DNA of 64,000 bases from contig NZ_JAOPHT010000002.1 in NCBI RefSeq assembly GCF_025515305.1, positions 434,001 to 498,000 of the forward strand, read 5' to 3'. Positions 45,201 to 53,852 of the stretch are shown here, in pieces. The notes below the pieces were generated by a model. It saw only the letters and a program-made list of their open reading frames with translations. It had not been told where the DNA came from and searched no databases. The first letter of the stretch is position 1. The number at the start of each line of letters is the position of its first letter. Made by a program: the position numbers and the translations under genes. Source of the stretch: Roseicyclus sediminis (GTDB taxonomy: Bacteria > Pseudomonadota > Alphaproteobacteria > Rhodobacterales > Rhodobacteraceae).

Positions 45201-45892
45201 TCATCGACGACAGGCTGGAGGACATGACCGGCCTCGCCCTTGCCGGGCGTATCCGCGAGATCGTCGGCGCCCGGACGCCACCGATGATCGTTCTGACGTC
45301 TCTGACGTCGACCGCGGCAGGCTCCTGGTCGGACATGCGGGCCGGCGGGTTCTCCTCCATCATCGCGAAGCCTGCCCGGACGGCGCAACTGCTCGAGGGT
45401 CTGGCCAAGGCCGTCGCTCCCGGGGTGCTGCCGGAGGCCGAGACAAAGGCAGGCGGCGCGGATGCAACGCAAGCCGGGGGCCTTTCGATCCTTCTGGTGG
45501 ATGACAACCGGATCAACCGCAAGGTCGGGACGAAAGTGCTGGAAAAAAATGGCTTTTCCCCGGAGGTTGCGACGGGCGGCCCGGAGGCCGTCTCGATGGC
45601 GCTGGCCGGTTCTTTCGACGTGATCCTGATGGATATCGAAATGCCGGACATGGATGGCGTGACAGCCGCGGCGAAGATCCGCGAGGCCATGGGAGACGGC
45701 CCAAGGCCGTTCATCGTGGCACTTACCGCGAATGCGCAGGTGTCCGACCGCGAAACGTATCTCAGGGCCGGTATGGACGATTACCTCAGCAAACCGGTGA
45801 ACGAGGCCGAACTGCTCGGCAGTCTGAAGCGGGGCGCGGCCTTCCGCGCGGCGCAGCTCGGCCAGCCGGCCACCGAAGAGCGTAGCGACTGA
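42224..45892 (+). CDS. Hybrid histidine kinase, TorS-like, with two receiver domains
   Basis: 1222 aa from GTG 42224. Order: membrane segment, long helical periplasmic sensor (about 25-480, TorS-like), second membrane helix, HAMP (about 500-560), PAS (about 570-680), HisKA with His704 in FLATMSHEIRTPLNG, HATPase, a first receiver whose acidic pair is lost (VLVVERHDTSSR), and a second receiver with DD motif and Asp1137 (VILMDIEMPDMDG). No HPt domain. The frame stays open upstream to 42122 and includes TIRGKLLL, part of the first helix; a CTG at 42140 with GGGAAG upstream would restore it, so the true start is uncertain. The adjacent orphan DctP is the likely sensory partner. Confidence 0.85.
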   Translation: MIAIILTSAAVAALIAHRTNIVVQSQLTSITSEGIPALITAHEVSQITTNIRSAAASVATSANPDQLAARHTQLQRDLDSARAVIDRFDPGTGTAELVAQMEASVAAVERVSQRLAETIAARIDVRIALNDMIQDLARTHSAFTTSITPVIADQLAVLSAESERVGSGTDTTVTYLNELSVLGLIPLLSMQVQLGVMERSLDTALSASSEDVLQAAWSAFVPASSIALRNLGELRENASVRQVVDVDALSESLDQIVALGAGDTSVFERQRAVFRDPQAPPLDAAAVRSDLRRALSQLEFNLRNSIIQIRGRTVTVSSDLRRQVGESLDAINAAGVEGYGALLMLDALGNQAVGILSLAPFAEDSGELQEFRNDLRVVGTETMRLLDSLSARAEVSETADLAARLIGFGTDSGNLFELRARELTALERTNQLLQSTDDLTGGMSDLAATIVAETRGAADASAARVLDTLERSRINLALVLSASLMVILGAIVYVNRSLGSRLSAFSNAALSLAGGDLHVALPQPSGKDEVSRLMRALAVFRDTAVEMERSNLREIAETRQRLIDAIESISDGFAFFDASDHLVLCNTRYKDFLGDRAGRIVTPGVSLGELAARLPAGYGLRVGVSPVGESLARAASGADMSNVRRLPDGRWVNIDKRRTTDGGTVVVYSDISELKTREEQLTDAKEQAETANEAKSTFLATMSHEIRTPLNGIIGMSNLLSTTRLDTEQRDFAATIKTAADTLLSIINDILDFSKVEAGALELEEIPIDLAETVETAVELVMPRAEEKGIELACRISPDLPHGVIGDPTRLKQVLLNLLNNAVKFTDEGEVLVTVTPADGDSAPEKGTAIRFAVRDTGIGIPADRMDRLFRSFSQVDASTTRRFGGTGLGLAISQRLVERMGGRIEVTSEVGAGSTFFFEIPLRPCEPPGSEARRRQIEALAGARVLVVERHDTSSRIMEERLRNWGVEPEVTRTGSEALDRLARCGSFDAIVIDDRLEDMTGLALAGRIREIVGARTPPMIVLTSLTSTAAGSWSDMRAGGFSSIIAKPARTAQLLEGLAKAVAPGVLPEAETKAGGADATQAGGLSILLVDDNRINRKVGTKVLEKNGFSPEVATGGPEAVSMALAGSFDVILMDIEMPDMDGVTAAAKIREAMGDGPRPFIVALTANAQVSDRETYLRAGMDDYLSKPVNEAELLGSLKRGAAFRAAQLGQPATEERSD

Positions 45893-46295
45893 CCTATACG
45901 GGCGCCTCGGACCCCGGACGGTTCGACCCAGCGGCCCTGCCCCACGCGGCGTCACCGGTCCAGCGACCGGCGGCAAAGGAACGGGAATGCGGGGCGGACT
46001 TCGCGTCTTTTTCGGAGCATTGACAATAGACTGAATGGATCGTGGAGAAGACGTGACCGGGATCGGCCGCACCCCACCCCGCAAGCCAATTTTTTCAGCC
46101 GATGGTTCGCATGTCCACTTGGTCCATCCGCCAATGGCGGCGAGGCGCGATCCTGATCGAGGCCATGCTTTTCCTTCTGGCCGCACCGGACCCGCCCGTT
46201 GCCTGAAGGCCGCCGCGGGATGCAACCCTTCCCCGTGCGAGAGATGCGCCGACCTCAGGCCGGCGCATCCAACTGGTCTGGATACGCGTCTGCTC
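45893..46295. other. Intergenic region, no gene seen
   Basis: 403 bases between convergent genes. A hairpin at 46243-46269 sits 3' of the GDSL gene. No credible coding frame was found. Confidence 0.6.
46243..46269 (-). terminator. Hairpin after GDSL hydrolase gene
   Basis: Nine-base-pair stem GATGCGCCG/CGGCGCATC with a nine-base loop, 27 bases downstream of the GDSL gene stop on the minus strand. Only a weak pyrimidine tail (TCTC) follows. Confidence 0.5.
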
Positions 46296-47267
46296 TCAGA
46301 TCAGGCGCCGACGCCGCGCCAGCAGGCCCAGACCGCCAAGTCCGGCCAACAGCAGCGGCAAGCTTGCGGGCAGCGGCACCACAGCCGGACCGTTTGCGGC
46401 GATGATGGCTGCCGAGACCTGTTGTGACGCCAACAGATGCACGGGTGCGGTGGGGTGCACGGGATCTGCAAACAGGAAGGTGTTCGGGTCTCGTCCAGCG
46501 TCCAGACAGCTTGTCGGGTCGCCATCGGTGAAGCCGGCCGCGCAGGGCGCAAGCAGTTCCGTAATGCCGTAGAGCGGCGATCCATTGAAGAAATCTGCCG
46601 TGATGGCATCGAAGGTCATCGATGGGTCGAAGCGCAGAATGTTGAAACCGTCGGCGCGAAGTGCAGCAGCATTCGCATCGAGTTGAGTGTTGAATGCATC
46701 GATCGCATCCGCCGCAACGCCCGGGATGGACGGCAGGTCGAACAGAAGGAATGTATTGAAACTCGTGCCGGCGCCCGGGCCAAGCGTGCCGATCGTGCGG
46801 ACACCCGCTTCTATCAAGTTGGCAGCTTCGACCGAGCTTTGACCGGTAAAGATATCGTTCGCGCCGAACCAGAGAGAGACCAGCGGGTTGCTGCCGGGAT
46901 CACGCAAAAAGGGAAGTTCCGCCTGGAAGGCCGCGATCTGTTTTTCCAGCGTGCCAAGCGGTCCGACGGGATTGCGCGGGTTCACTGGACTGGCCGTGGC
47001 GCCGCCGAGGGCATAATTGCGGGTGTCATCACCGGCCGCTTGAAATTCATCTTCGATGTACTCCGACCATGTAAGGCCGGTGGTAAATCTTCCGCCGAAA
47101 CTCGGTGCCTCCAGCAACCCTCCGGCGCTGGCCAGCCCGAATTTCCCATCATCGGTCAGGCTGTCTCCGAAGCTGTAGAAGCTGGTGAAGATGTCGGATA
47201 CCGTCGTGGCCGACAACGGCCCGGACATGCAAACCAGGCAAAGCGCAATCGCTGAAAATCTCTTCAT
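46296..47267 (-). CDS. GDSL/SGNH hydrolase with VPLPA-CTERM sorting signal
   Basis: 323 aa. Signal peptide, then the SGNH blocks: FGDSLTDDG (Ser36), NYALGGA, FGANDIF and DPVHPT (Asp and His). It should act as a secreted esterase or lipase on an acyl ester. The C-terminus VVPLPASLPLLLAGLGGLGL-ARRRR is a VPLPA-CTERM signal: motif, membrane helix, basic tail, typical of Rhodobacterales exosortase-processed proteins. The ATG at 47267 gives the signal peptide. Confidence 0.9.
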   Translation of the reverse strand: MKRFSAIALCLVCMSGPLSATTVSDIFTSFYSFGDSLTDDGKFGLASAGGLLEAPSFGGRFTTGLTWSEYIEDEFQAAGDDTRNYALGGATASPVNPRNPVGPLGTLEKQIAAFQAELPFLRDPGSNPLVSLWFGANDIFTGQSSVEAANLIEAGVRTIGTLGPGAGTSFNTFLLFDLPSIPGVAADAIDAFNTQLDANAAALRADGFNILRFDPSMTFDAITADFFNGSPLYGITELLAPCAAGFTDGDPTSCLDAGRDPNTFLFADPVHPTAPVHLLASQQVSAAIIAANGPAVVPLPASLPLLLAGLGGLGLLARRRRLI

Positions 47268-47535
47268 GTGTATTTTCCCCCTGTTACTTCCTTTTTTTTG
47301 CAGAACGGCGCTGCGTGTCCACTCGTTTTCGTGCGGAGCGGATACTTTCCACAGGTTATGCAAAGCAGGTGGCCGGATCGGGAGAACGCTATCGCGGGGG
47401 GAAATGGCGGAGGGGACGGGACCAGGATCCAACGTTCTCCATCAGATAAGCTCTTGTTATTACATGCATGGCCTTGGGTTTGGATTGCCGCGCGCACCTG
47501 ATGCGACCGGAAACCAACAGGTCCGATCCATTGCC

Positions 47536-47850
47536 TCAGTCATTTGTGAGCGTGCGCTCCAACAGGTGCCGCTCGCCGTTGATCTTCATGAACATCTCGT
47601 CCAGGAGCCATCGCCAGTCGCTGGACTCCATGCCCTCGATGCGGCGTTTCCGGAACTCGGATGCGAACAGCGGGCCGAAGCGATGCCACCAGAACCGCAC
47701 CGTCTCGTGGCTGATCTCGACGCCACGCTCGTGAAGCAAGTCTTCGACGTTGCGCAGCGACAACGGAAACCGGACGTAGATCATCATCACCGCCAGGCGG
47801 ATGATCTCTGGGCTAGTTTTGAAGTATCGGAAGGGGCTGCGCCTCGTCAT
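47536..47850 (-). pseudogene. IS6-family transposase, N-terminal fragment
   Basis: 104 aa frame. FKTSPEIIRLAVMMIYVRFPLSLRNVEDLLHERGVEISHETVRFWW and the first catalytic aspartate region (WRWLLDEMFMKINGERH) match the N-terminus of IS6/IS26-like DDE transposases of about 230 aa. After NGERH the sequence departs from the family and stops at 47536. No terminal inverted repeats were found, so it is a dead remnant. Confidence 0.85.
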
Positions 47851-48059
47851 CCGGGGACGCTTGCCAGCACCCTGCCCCGCCTCAAGCCTGTTCTTCTGAC
47901 AGAGCCCAAACGGGCCGTACGGCCAAGATCGTCGGCGACCAACTTCGGATTTGAGATAGCGCAGGCATCATCGAGCACCCGGGGCCTTGTTGGATCGCCG
48001 ATCTCCAAGCTAACGTCTTGCTTGAACTTTCCCATCACGGCAGCAGACCGGGTGCGCAC

Positions 48060-48650
48060 ATGAATGATGAGGAATTTCAAGCAAGCCTCGGGAGGTTCCA
48101 AAGCATTCTGCGTACTAGACTCGATGCCGTGGTGCCTAAAGCTGTACTGCCTGACACGTCTGATCCGATCTTCAAGCTTCCTGATCCAGTGAACATCGAA
48201 AAGATTTGGACGGAGGAATGCGAGAAAGTAGGCATCGCAGAAGAAGATCGTCTAGCCGTAGATGCGGCCTGGCCTTGGCAACAAAATGGCTCCGGTTGGC
48301 CGGGCGGCGAATGGGGCAGCAGAGTAGATTTTCAACTTTGGTTTGGGTTTGCCCCCTTTCCAACCTCAGGCTTCGGGATTTCGGGTTTGAATTGGGGCGG
48401 CGAGTGGTCTTTCATCGCCTTGGAAAATGACGATCAGGGCATCTCGATTATTGGTGCTGTTCCATCGGTGGCACCAAGGGCTAAATATATCGCTCTTCAG
48501 GAGCTGATCCGCACTGATGGGCAGTGCCTCGGCGGGATAGAAGTCGTCATGCCTGCGGTTCCATCGGAGGTTACCGTGCGCGGCCTCTACCCTCTGGAAT
48601 ACGTAGTTGACCTCCTGGTAGCCTACTTTAATATTGCGAGCACGAAATAA
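48060..48650 (+). CDS. Hypothetical protein, unrecognised, AT-richer than neighbours
   Basis: 196 aa. Aromatic-rich middle part (AWPWQQNGSGWPGGEWGSRVDFQLWFGF) and no signal or membrane segment. I do not recognise a family. Base use is visibly more AT-rich than the flanking genes, and it sits between transposase and recombinase fragments, so recent transfer is likely. The same reading frame stays open for 148 codons after its TAA stop (see next entry). Confidence 0.55.
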   Translation: MNDEEFQASLGRFQSILRTRLDAVVPKAVLPDTSDPIFKLPDPVNIEKIWTEECEKVGIAEEDRLAVDAAWPWQQNGSGWPGGEWGSRVDFQLWFGFAPFPTSGFGISGLNWGGEWSFIALENDDQGISIIGAVPSVAPRAKYIALQELIRTDGQCLGGIEVVMPAVPSEVTVRGLYPLEYVVDLLVAYFNIASTK

Positions 48651-49097
48651 AATAGCAAGGAAATCTGGCCCGAGCTGTTCGAATATATTCCAGATATCTC
48701 GGCGATCTATCTTCAACATGAGCGACTGGTAGAGGGAATACATACCTCGGCCGAGAAGGTTTGGTTCGAATTTCCGGAGCCTGAAACAATATCAGATGCT
48801 GTTGCGGCGTATGTCGAGAAAAACCCCTCACCTGTACCCCGACCTCCACATTCAATGATCTCCGCCATGGGGTATTCGTTCGAGGCGGGGAGGCTCGAAG
48901 AGAAATTTGCCCGCGATTTGCGCGAAATCAGGAACCGCTTCATGCCAGACGAACGGCTAACCAATCCAGAGCCGACCAGGGAATACCTCGAGAGCAAGCT
49001 CAAGGATGCCCTGAAGCCGCTCGCCATCAGGGGCTTCCTTTGGGACAAACTCTTCATTGACCAGAAGATGCCATGGTGGAAGCCTGACCGGCCATGA
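48651..49097 (+). pseudogene. Open frame continuing past the stop of the previous gene
   Basis: Directly after TAA 48648-48650 the same frame continues open to TAG/TGA at 49097 with coding-like sequence (EIWPELFEYIPDISAIYLQH, then EEKFARDLREIRNRFMPDER). No ATG, GTG or TTG in frame occurs before 48855, and an 80-residue protein from 48855 would begin mid-domain. It may be the second half of one gene split by a stop, or a gene that lost its start. Family unknown. Confidence 0.45.
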
Positions 49098-49150
49098 ACG
49101 TCGACAGAATGAAGTTCATAGCTGCGGTTTCCATGCCGCAGAGGGCCCCA

Positions 49151-49630
49151 TCACGAAGCGTTCTCGCATTTTCGGCCAATTCGCTGTAACAGGTTCCTGA
49201 CGTTCGAAACGTACCACCGTCCGCCGCGCCGGGTCATCATACCCCGAGCGTTTAGCGCATCTGCCATGGCACGCAGCGTCGTGTGGCCTTCCGTCCTCAG
49301 CGCCTCGACCACCGGCGCCAGCGCAGCCGCATGCTCGTCGGCGTTCTGTCGAATAGTGTCACGAAGCGCCGCCCCACCCTTCCCCGCCCGCCTCAGCGCC
49401 GCTGCGCCGTTCGGGTTGCCGAGCTTCACCCCTCGCACCTTCGCCGCCGCCAGCGCCTCCCTCGTCCACCGCGAGATCGCATCGCGCTCCTGCTGGGCCA
49501 CCAGCGCCATGATCCCCACCGCTAGGTCTGTCGCCTCCGGCATGTCGTAGGCGACGAAGCTGCCGTTCGGATTGGCTAGCATCAGCGGCCGCAGTGCGGA
49601 CGGAGCTGACCTTCGCCAAATCTGCTCCAA
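49151..49630 (-). pseudogene. Serine recombinase/resolvase, C-terminal part only
   Basis: The sequence VAQQERDAISRWTREALAAAKVRGVKLGNPNGAAAL and the DNA-binding end (MADALNARGMMTRRGGRWYVSNVRNLL) match small serine resolvases. The N-terminal catalytic domain with the nucleophilic serine (Y-x-R-V-S) is missing; the in-frame start of the remaining 159 codons lies in unrelated sequence. It is inactive. It marks an old integration or IS site near the left edge of the second catabolic module. Confidence 0.82.
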
Positions 49631-49975
49631 AGCCAGTCTTGGAAACGAAGCAGCTTCCTAATCTCGTTTCTTGTGCTGAAGCAGACGCGCACGAGGGGCT
49701 ACATTCCACGGTGCTTCGATGAGTCCTTTTTCCTTAAGCTGAGACAGGCCAGATGCGGCACTGAAACGGAAACTCGACTAGGTCTAAGGAAGTGACAGAG
49801 CCTGAAGACTCCACGCCAACCAGCCGCAAGCACCCCAGACAGACCATGAGGACGCTCGGCTTGTTCGTTGCCGCTACTGCAGAAATCGAATGTGGGGCCG
49901 TAGCACAATAATTCATCGGACGGGTCAAAATGAGGGACACTGGCAGCGTCGTGCTCGCACACACACCCGCCCGCC
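49631..49975. other. Scar region without a gene
   Basis: 345 bases between the recombinase remnant and the crotonase gene. Frames here are short and show no domain. It may contain IS end debris; no inverted repeat pair was found. Confidence 0.5.
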
Positions 49976-50782
49976 TCAACTGCTTGGACGCCCGAGGCGC
50001 CGTTTCCGGACGAGAATGCTTTCGGGATCGGACATCCCGATCCGCACGGCGTTCTCCTCTGGTACCGAGAGGTCGGTGGAGGCCATGTGTTCCTTGGCGG
50101 CACGCAGTTGGGCCTTGGTGGTCTCGAGCACGAAGCGGGACAACTGGCAAAGTTGCCTCGCTACGCCGTCCGCATGCTCAAACAGTGCCTGTGGCTCGAC
50201 CACGTCGTTCAGGATGCCAAAATCCTTCAGCGCAGCAGCGGCCGACCGCTTACCCAGTAGGACGATTTCGGCGGCACGGACTGATCCGACCTCCCGCACC
50301 AGCCGCGGCACCCCCCCCCAAGGAAGCGGTATGCCAAGGTGCGTCTCGGGCAGTAGGCAGGATAGATCGTGTGATGCATACCGGAAATCGCCGGCCAGCA
50401 GGAGGATCAATCCACCGCCGATACAGTGCCCGTTCGCCGCGCAGACAGTGAGGGGGCGCATGCGTTCGAGCGTGTCGATCATGCGCCGCCCAGTGTCGAT
50501 ATTGCGCGCCACAGCCTCGGCGTCGGCATTGCGGAACTGGTCGAGATGGAAGCCGGAGGAAAAGGCCCGCCCGGTCGAGTAGACCAACACCACCTTGACG
50601 TCGCGCCGGGCGTCGAACCATTCGGCCGCCGCCGTGATGTCTTCGATCATGGCCATGTCGAAGGCGTTCAGCGTGTCCGGCCGGTTGAGTCCAAGGTAGC
50701 CGATCTCGCCCTCGACGCGGAGGGATAGCGACGGCAATTGCGGAATGTCGCCTGACGTTGTTTCAACGGGACCTTGCGGCAT
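49976..50782 (-). CDS. Enoyl-CoA hydratase/isomerase (crotonase family)
   Basis: 268 aa. FSSGFH and GHCIGGGL oxyanion motifs; glutamates in LLPETHLG and RAAEIVL at the hydratase positions. Start ATG 50782 with AAAGGAA upstream. It is the last gene of the minus-strand catabolic module; 27 bases separate it from the dehydrogenase/crotonase fusion upstream. Confidence 0.9.
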   Translation of the reverse strand: MPQGPVETTSGDIPQLPSLSLRVEGEIGYLGLNRPDTLNAFDMAMIEDITAAAEWFDARRDVKVVLVYSTGRAFSSGFHLDQFRNADAEAVARNIDTGRRMIDTLERMRPLTVCAANGHCIGGGLILLLAGDFRYASHDLSCLLPETHLGIPLPWGGVPRLVREVGSVRAAEIVLLGKRSAAAALKDFGILNDVVEPQALFEHADGVARQLCQLSRFVLETTKAQLRAAKEHMASTDLSVPEENAVRIGMSDPESILVRKRRLGRPSS

Positions 50783-50809
50783 GTCGCGTTCCTTTCGTTT
50801 CCGCCGCCA

Positions 50810-53062
50810 TCAGGCCACGATCCGGTCGATCGCGGCGCGGGTCTGAGGCCGCCCGACCATGCGCAGCACCGCGGCGCGTTCGAGTACATGCATCTGGGAT
50901 GGCGCCGCCGACCATGGCGCCTCGCCGCCCGGCTGTCCGGTCAGTACCGCCGCCATATCGCGGCCGACCGTCTCATGCCAATCCGCGTCCGTGTCGGACA
51001 GCGGCGGCACTCCGGCCATGAGCATCGCCGCCGCCGCGCCCCCGGCAAGCGAGATCGCGGCCGGTTCGGGCGCTCGATAGCCCTCGGCCATGCGGTTCGC
51101 CATCTCGATCGCGACGCGCTCCACGTCATCGAGATGCATCGCGATCGCCGCCGTGCGGTCGAGATACCCGATGCTTTGCGCCTCGCGTGCATTCGCGGCG
51201 ACGGTTCCAGCCCGAAGGATTGTGAAGGCCCGCGCTGCAGCCGCAGTTGGGTCCGCAGCCCCGAGTGAAAGGCAGCGGTCCAGCATCCTCGTGCATCCGC
51301 CCCAGCCGGGGAGGATGCCGAGCGTGGCCTCCGGCAAGCCGATCCTCGTTTCGACATGGGCCACCACGGCATCGCAATGCAGCATCAGTTCACAACCTCC
51401 CCCGAGTGCCAGACCACGCACGGCCGCAACTACGGGTACAGGCGCCAGCCGGAGGCGCTCATAGGCTCGCTGCCCGCGTTCGAGAAAGGCGTCGAGCGCG
51501 TCGGCACGGTCCATTAGGCTCAGAAAATGCCGGAGGTTCACACCGGCAGAAAAGGCCCGGCGTGTTTCTCCGGCGATGACCAGAGCGCGCAAGTCGCCAC
51601 CAGCCTTGTCGAGCGCTGCCTCGAGAACATCGAAGGTTTCTGGCCCGATGACACCCATTTTGGAGGTCAGCCGGAAGATCCCGATACCGTCGCCAGCATC
51701 TTCGAGGCGTGCCACCGGCGTTTCCTGTATGATGCGAGGCGCCCTACGTCCCTCTGCTGTGAGTTGGCCATTTATGAGGAAGGTGCCCCGCAGGGCCGCG
51801 CGCTGCAATTCAACGGGCACGCGTCTGCCCTCGGCAGCAAGACGCGCCGCGATATCCGAGAGACCGACCCGTTCGGCGAGCGCAAACGGCCCCTGACGCC
51901 AGCCATACCCAAGGGACACTGCGGTATCGAGCGCATCGGCGCTTTGTGCGATCTCCTCCACCGTCTCGGCCGCGTACACCACCAGATGGCTGAAGACGGA
52001 CCACGCGTAGTCCCCGTAACGGCCAGCGGCGTCAATCAAGGCCTTGGGATCGCGGCCCGCCGCTGGCAGGTCTGCGGCCGCGACAAGCGCCAATGGCCGG
52101 TATTCTCCTATCTCGAGGTCCAGCGCCTCGCGCGTCCCGGTCTTGTCGTTGCGAAAGAAGCCGTCGCCCGACTTCCGGCCGAGCCGCCCGGCCTCGAGTT
52201 GTCGCAACACGATCGGGTGGGTGGACAGGTCATGCCGATGGATGGCGTCATGCGCGGGGAGACTGTGCGCCAGGCTGCCCCAGACCGGTGGGACGAGGTC
52301 GAGACCTACCAGATCGAGAAGGCCGAAAATGCCGGTTCTCGGCACGCCGAACACCGCCAGCACGGCGTCAGCCTCCTCTACGCGCAGGGCATGGCGCTCA
52401 GCCTCGATCGCGGCGACGGCCATCCAGTAGCAGCCAATGCGATTGGCGATGAAACCGGGCGTATCGAAGCAGGCAACGGTCGTCTTGCCCAGCACCGCGC
52501 GACCGGCCCGGTGGACACGCTCCACGATCTCGTCTGGCACATCCGGGTCCGCGACGACCTCGAGCAGTTCCATGTGCCTTGGTGGGTTGAAGAAATGGGT
52601 GATTAGGAAGTGCGACGCGACATCGTCCGACATTTCCGAAGTGAGCGTGCCGCGAAGGAGCGTCGAGGTATTCGACGAGACGATGGCGTCCGGTTTTCTA
52701 TGAAGGGCAATCCGCGCGTAGAGGTCCTTCTTCAGCGCCGCGTTCTCGACGACCGCCTCGATGATCCAGTCGGCCGCTGACAGCCGCCCGAGGTGATCCT
52801 CGACATTGCCGGGACGAACCAGCGCCGCTGCCTCCGGCACCGTAAAGCCGCCGATGCCAAGCTGCCGGGTGACACCGGCCTCTGCCGGGGCGTTGCGGTT
52901 CTGCGGCCCGATGCCGGGAAGGTCCAGAAGATCGACGGGAATGCCGGCATTGGCGAATTGCGCGGCGATCCCCGCTCCCATTGACCCCGCGCCGATAACG
53001 GCGGCGCGACGGATGCCGGTTTCTTCTGTGCCGCGCGCGGCATTGGGCCATGTGTCAGACAT
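50810..53062 (-). CDS. 3-Hydroxyacyl-CoA dehydrogenase/enoyl-CoA hydratase fusion (FadN-like order)
   Basis: 750 aa. N-terminal NAD-binding domain (VIGAGSMGAGIA), the dehydrogenase C-terminal domain with SSNTSTL and HFFNPPRHMELLEV, then a C-terminal crotonase domain (FSAGVNL, GLALGGGCE, LPEATLGILPGWGG). The order is the reverse of FadB/FadJ and matches Bacillus FadN-like multi-domain enzymes. It carries out hydration and oxidation in beta-oxidation. The start at 53062 overlaps the upstream crotonase stop by eight bases. Confidence 0.92.
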   Translation of the reverse strand: MSDTWPNAARGTEETGIRRAAVIGAGSMGAGIAAQFANAGIPVDLLDLPGIGPQNRNAPAEAGVTRQLGIGGFTVPEAAALVRPGNVEDHLGRLSAADWIIEAVVENAALKKDLYARIALHRKPDAIVSSNTSTLLRGTLTSEMSDDVASHFLITHFFNPPRHMELLEVVADPDVPDEIVERVHRAGRAVLGKTTVACFDTPGFIANRIGCYWMAVAAIEAERHALRVEEADAVLAVFGVPRTGIFGLLDLVGLDLVPPVWGSLAHSLPAHDAIHRHDLSTHPIVLRQLEAGRLGRKSGDGFFRNDKTGTREALDLEIGEYRPLALVAAADLPAAGRDPKALIDAAGRYGDYAWSVFSHLVVYAAETVEEIAQSADALDTAVSLGYGWRQGPFALAERVGLSDIAARLAAEGRRVPVELQRAALRGTFLINGQLTAEGRRAPRIIQETPVARLEDAGDGIGIFRLTSKMGVIGPETFDVLEAALDKAGGDLRALVIAGETRRAFSAGVNLRHFLSLMDRADALDAFLERGQRAYERLRLAPVPVVAAVRGLALGGGCELMLHCDAVVAHVETRIGLPEATLGILPGWGGCTRMLDRCLSLGAADPTAAAARAFTILRAGTVAANAREAQSIGYLDRTAAIAMHLDDVERVAIEMANRMAEGYRAPEPAAISLAGGAAAAMLMAGVPPLSDTDADWHETVGRDMAAVLTGQPGGEAPWSAAPSQMHVLERAAVLRMVGRPQTRAAIDRIVA

Positions 53063-53852
53063 CCGACTTTCCTCCTTTTTCGGACGGCCTGCTGCCACCG
53101 AAGAACGCGGCGACTGCATCATCGAAATCATCGGTCCGGGCGCAGGCTTCGAAGGCCTCGGCTTCGGCGTCCAGTTGCGCAGCGAACGGCGTTTCGAGCG
53201 CCTGCCGGTAAAGCCGCTTGGTCGCGGCCTGTGCCACCGCGGCGCCGTCGCGCAGCCGTTCGGCAAGCCTGCGTGTCTCCACCGTAAGGCTATCGTCGGC
53301 AATGACCCGCGAGATGAGGCCAAGTTCCAGCGCGCGGTCCGCTGGGATGCCGCCATCTTCGATAAGCGCGATCTGCAGAGCGCGGCGATGGCCCACCAGC
53401 CGTGGCAGCGCCCATGTGCCACCGCAATCCGGCGAAGCGGCCACGCTGGAGTAGGCGAAATGGAACACGGAGCTCTCGGCCGCGATGGCGAGGTCGAGCC
53501 CCATGGCGATCGACAGGCCGGCCCCGGCCACCGGCCCATGCACCGAAGCGATGGTGATCTGACCCGATCCGGAAAGCCGAAGGAGCGCGGCATGGATCGG
53601 ATCGATCAACTCACGCGCGGCGCGGCCGCGGTCGGACGCCCCGGCCATGTGCCTCAGGTCTCCGCCGGCCATGAAGGACCGCCCCTCACCAGACAGGACG
53701 ATCACGCGCACTGAGGCGTCGGATACCGCGCTATCGACCGCATCGCGTAGGCCTTCGGACACCTCAACGCTCAGAACATTGAGCCTGTCGGGACGGTTTA
53801 GGCGGATCGACGCAATCCCGTCCTCCACATCCAGCAAAACCGCATCAGCCAT
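53055..53852 (-). CDS. Crotonase family protein, PaaG-like isomerase/hydratase
   Basis: 265 aa. Oxyanion motifs FMAGGDL and GPVAGAGL are present. The first hydratase glutamate is replaced, and the segment SSVAASPDCGGTWALPRLVG matches PaaG-type ring 1,2-epoxyphenylacetyl-CoA isomerases and related enoyl-CoA isomerases. It may move a double bond rather than hydrate it. The start overlaps the SDR stop by eight bases (53845-53852). Confidence 0.88.
   Translation of the reverse strand: MADAVLLDVEDGIASIRLNRPDRLNVLSVEVSEGLRDAVDSAVSDASVRVIVLSGEGRSFMAGGDLRHMAGASDRGRAARELIDPIHAALLRLSGSGQITIASVHGPVAGAGLSIAMGLDLAIAAESSVFHFAYSSVAASPDCGGTWALPRLVGHRRALQIALIEDGGIPADRALELGLISRVIADDSLTVETRRLAERLRDGAAVAQAATKRLYRQALETPFAAQLDAEAEAFEACARTDDFDDAVAAFFGGSRPSEKGGKSDV

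Noticed and set aside
43739-46225. 828-codon open frame on the minus strand
   Set aside because: Antisense to the histidine kinase; no domains and low complexity.
47847-48101. 84-codon frame on the minus strand between the transposase fragment and the unknown gene
   Set aside because: No domain, overlaps the start of the plus-strand gene and has no ribosome site.
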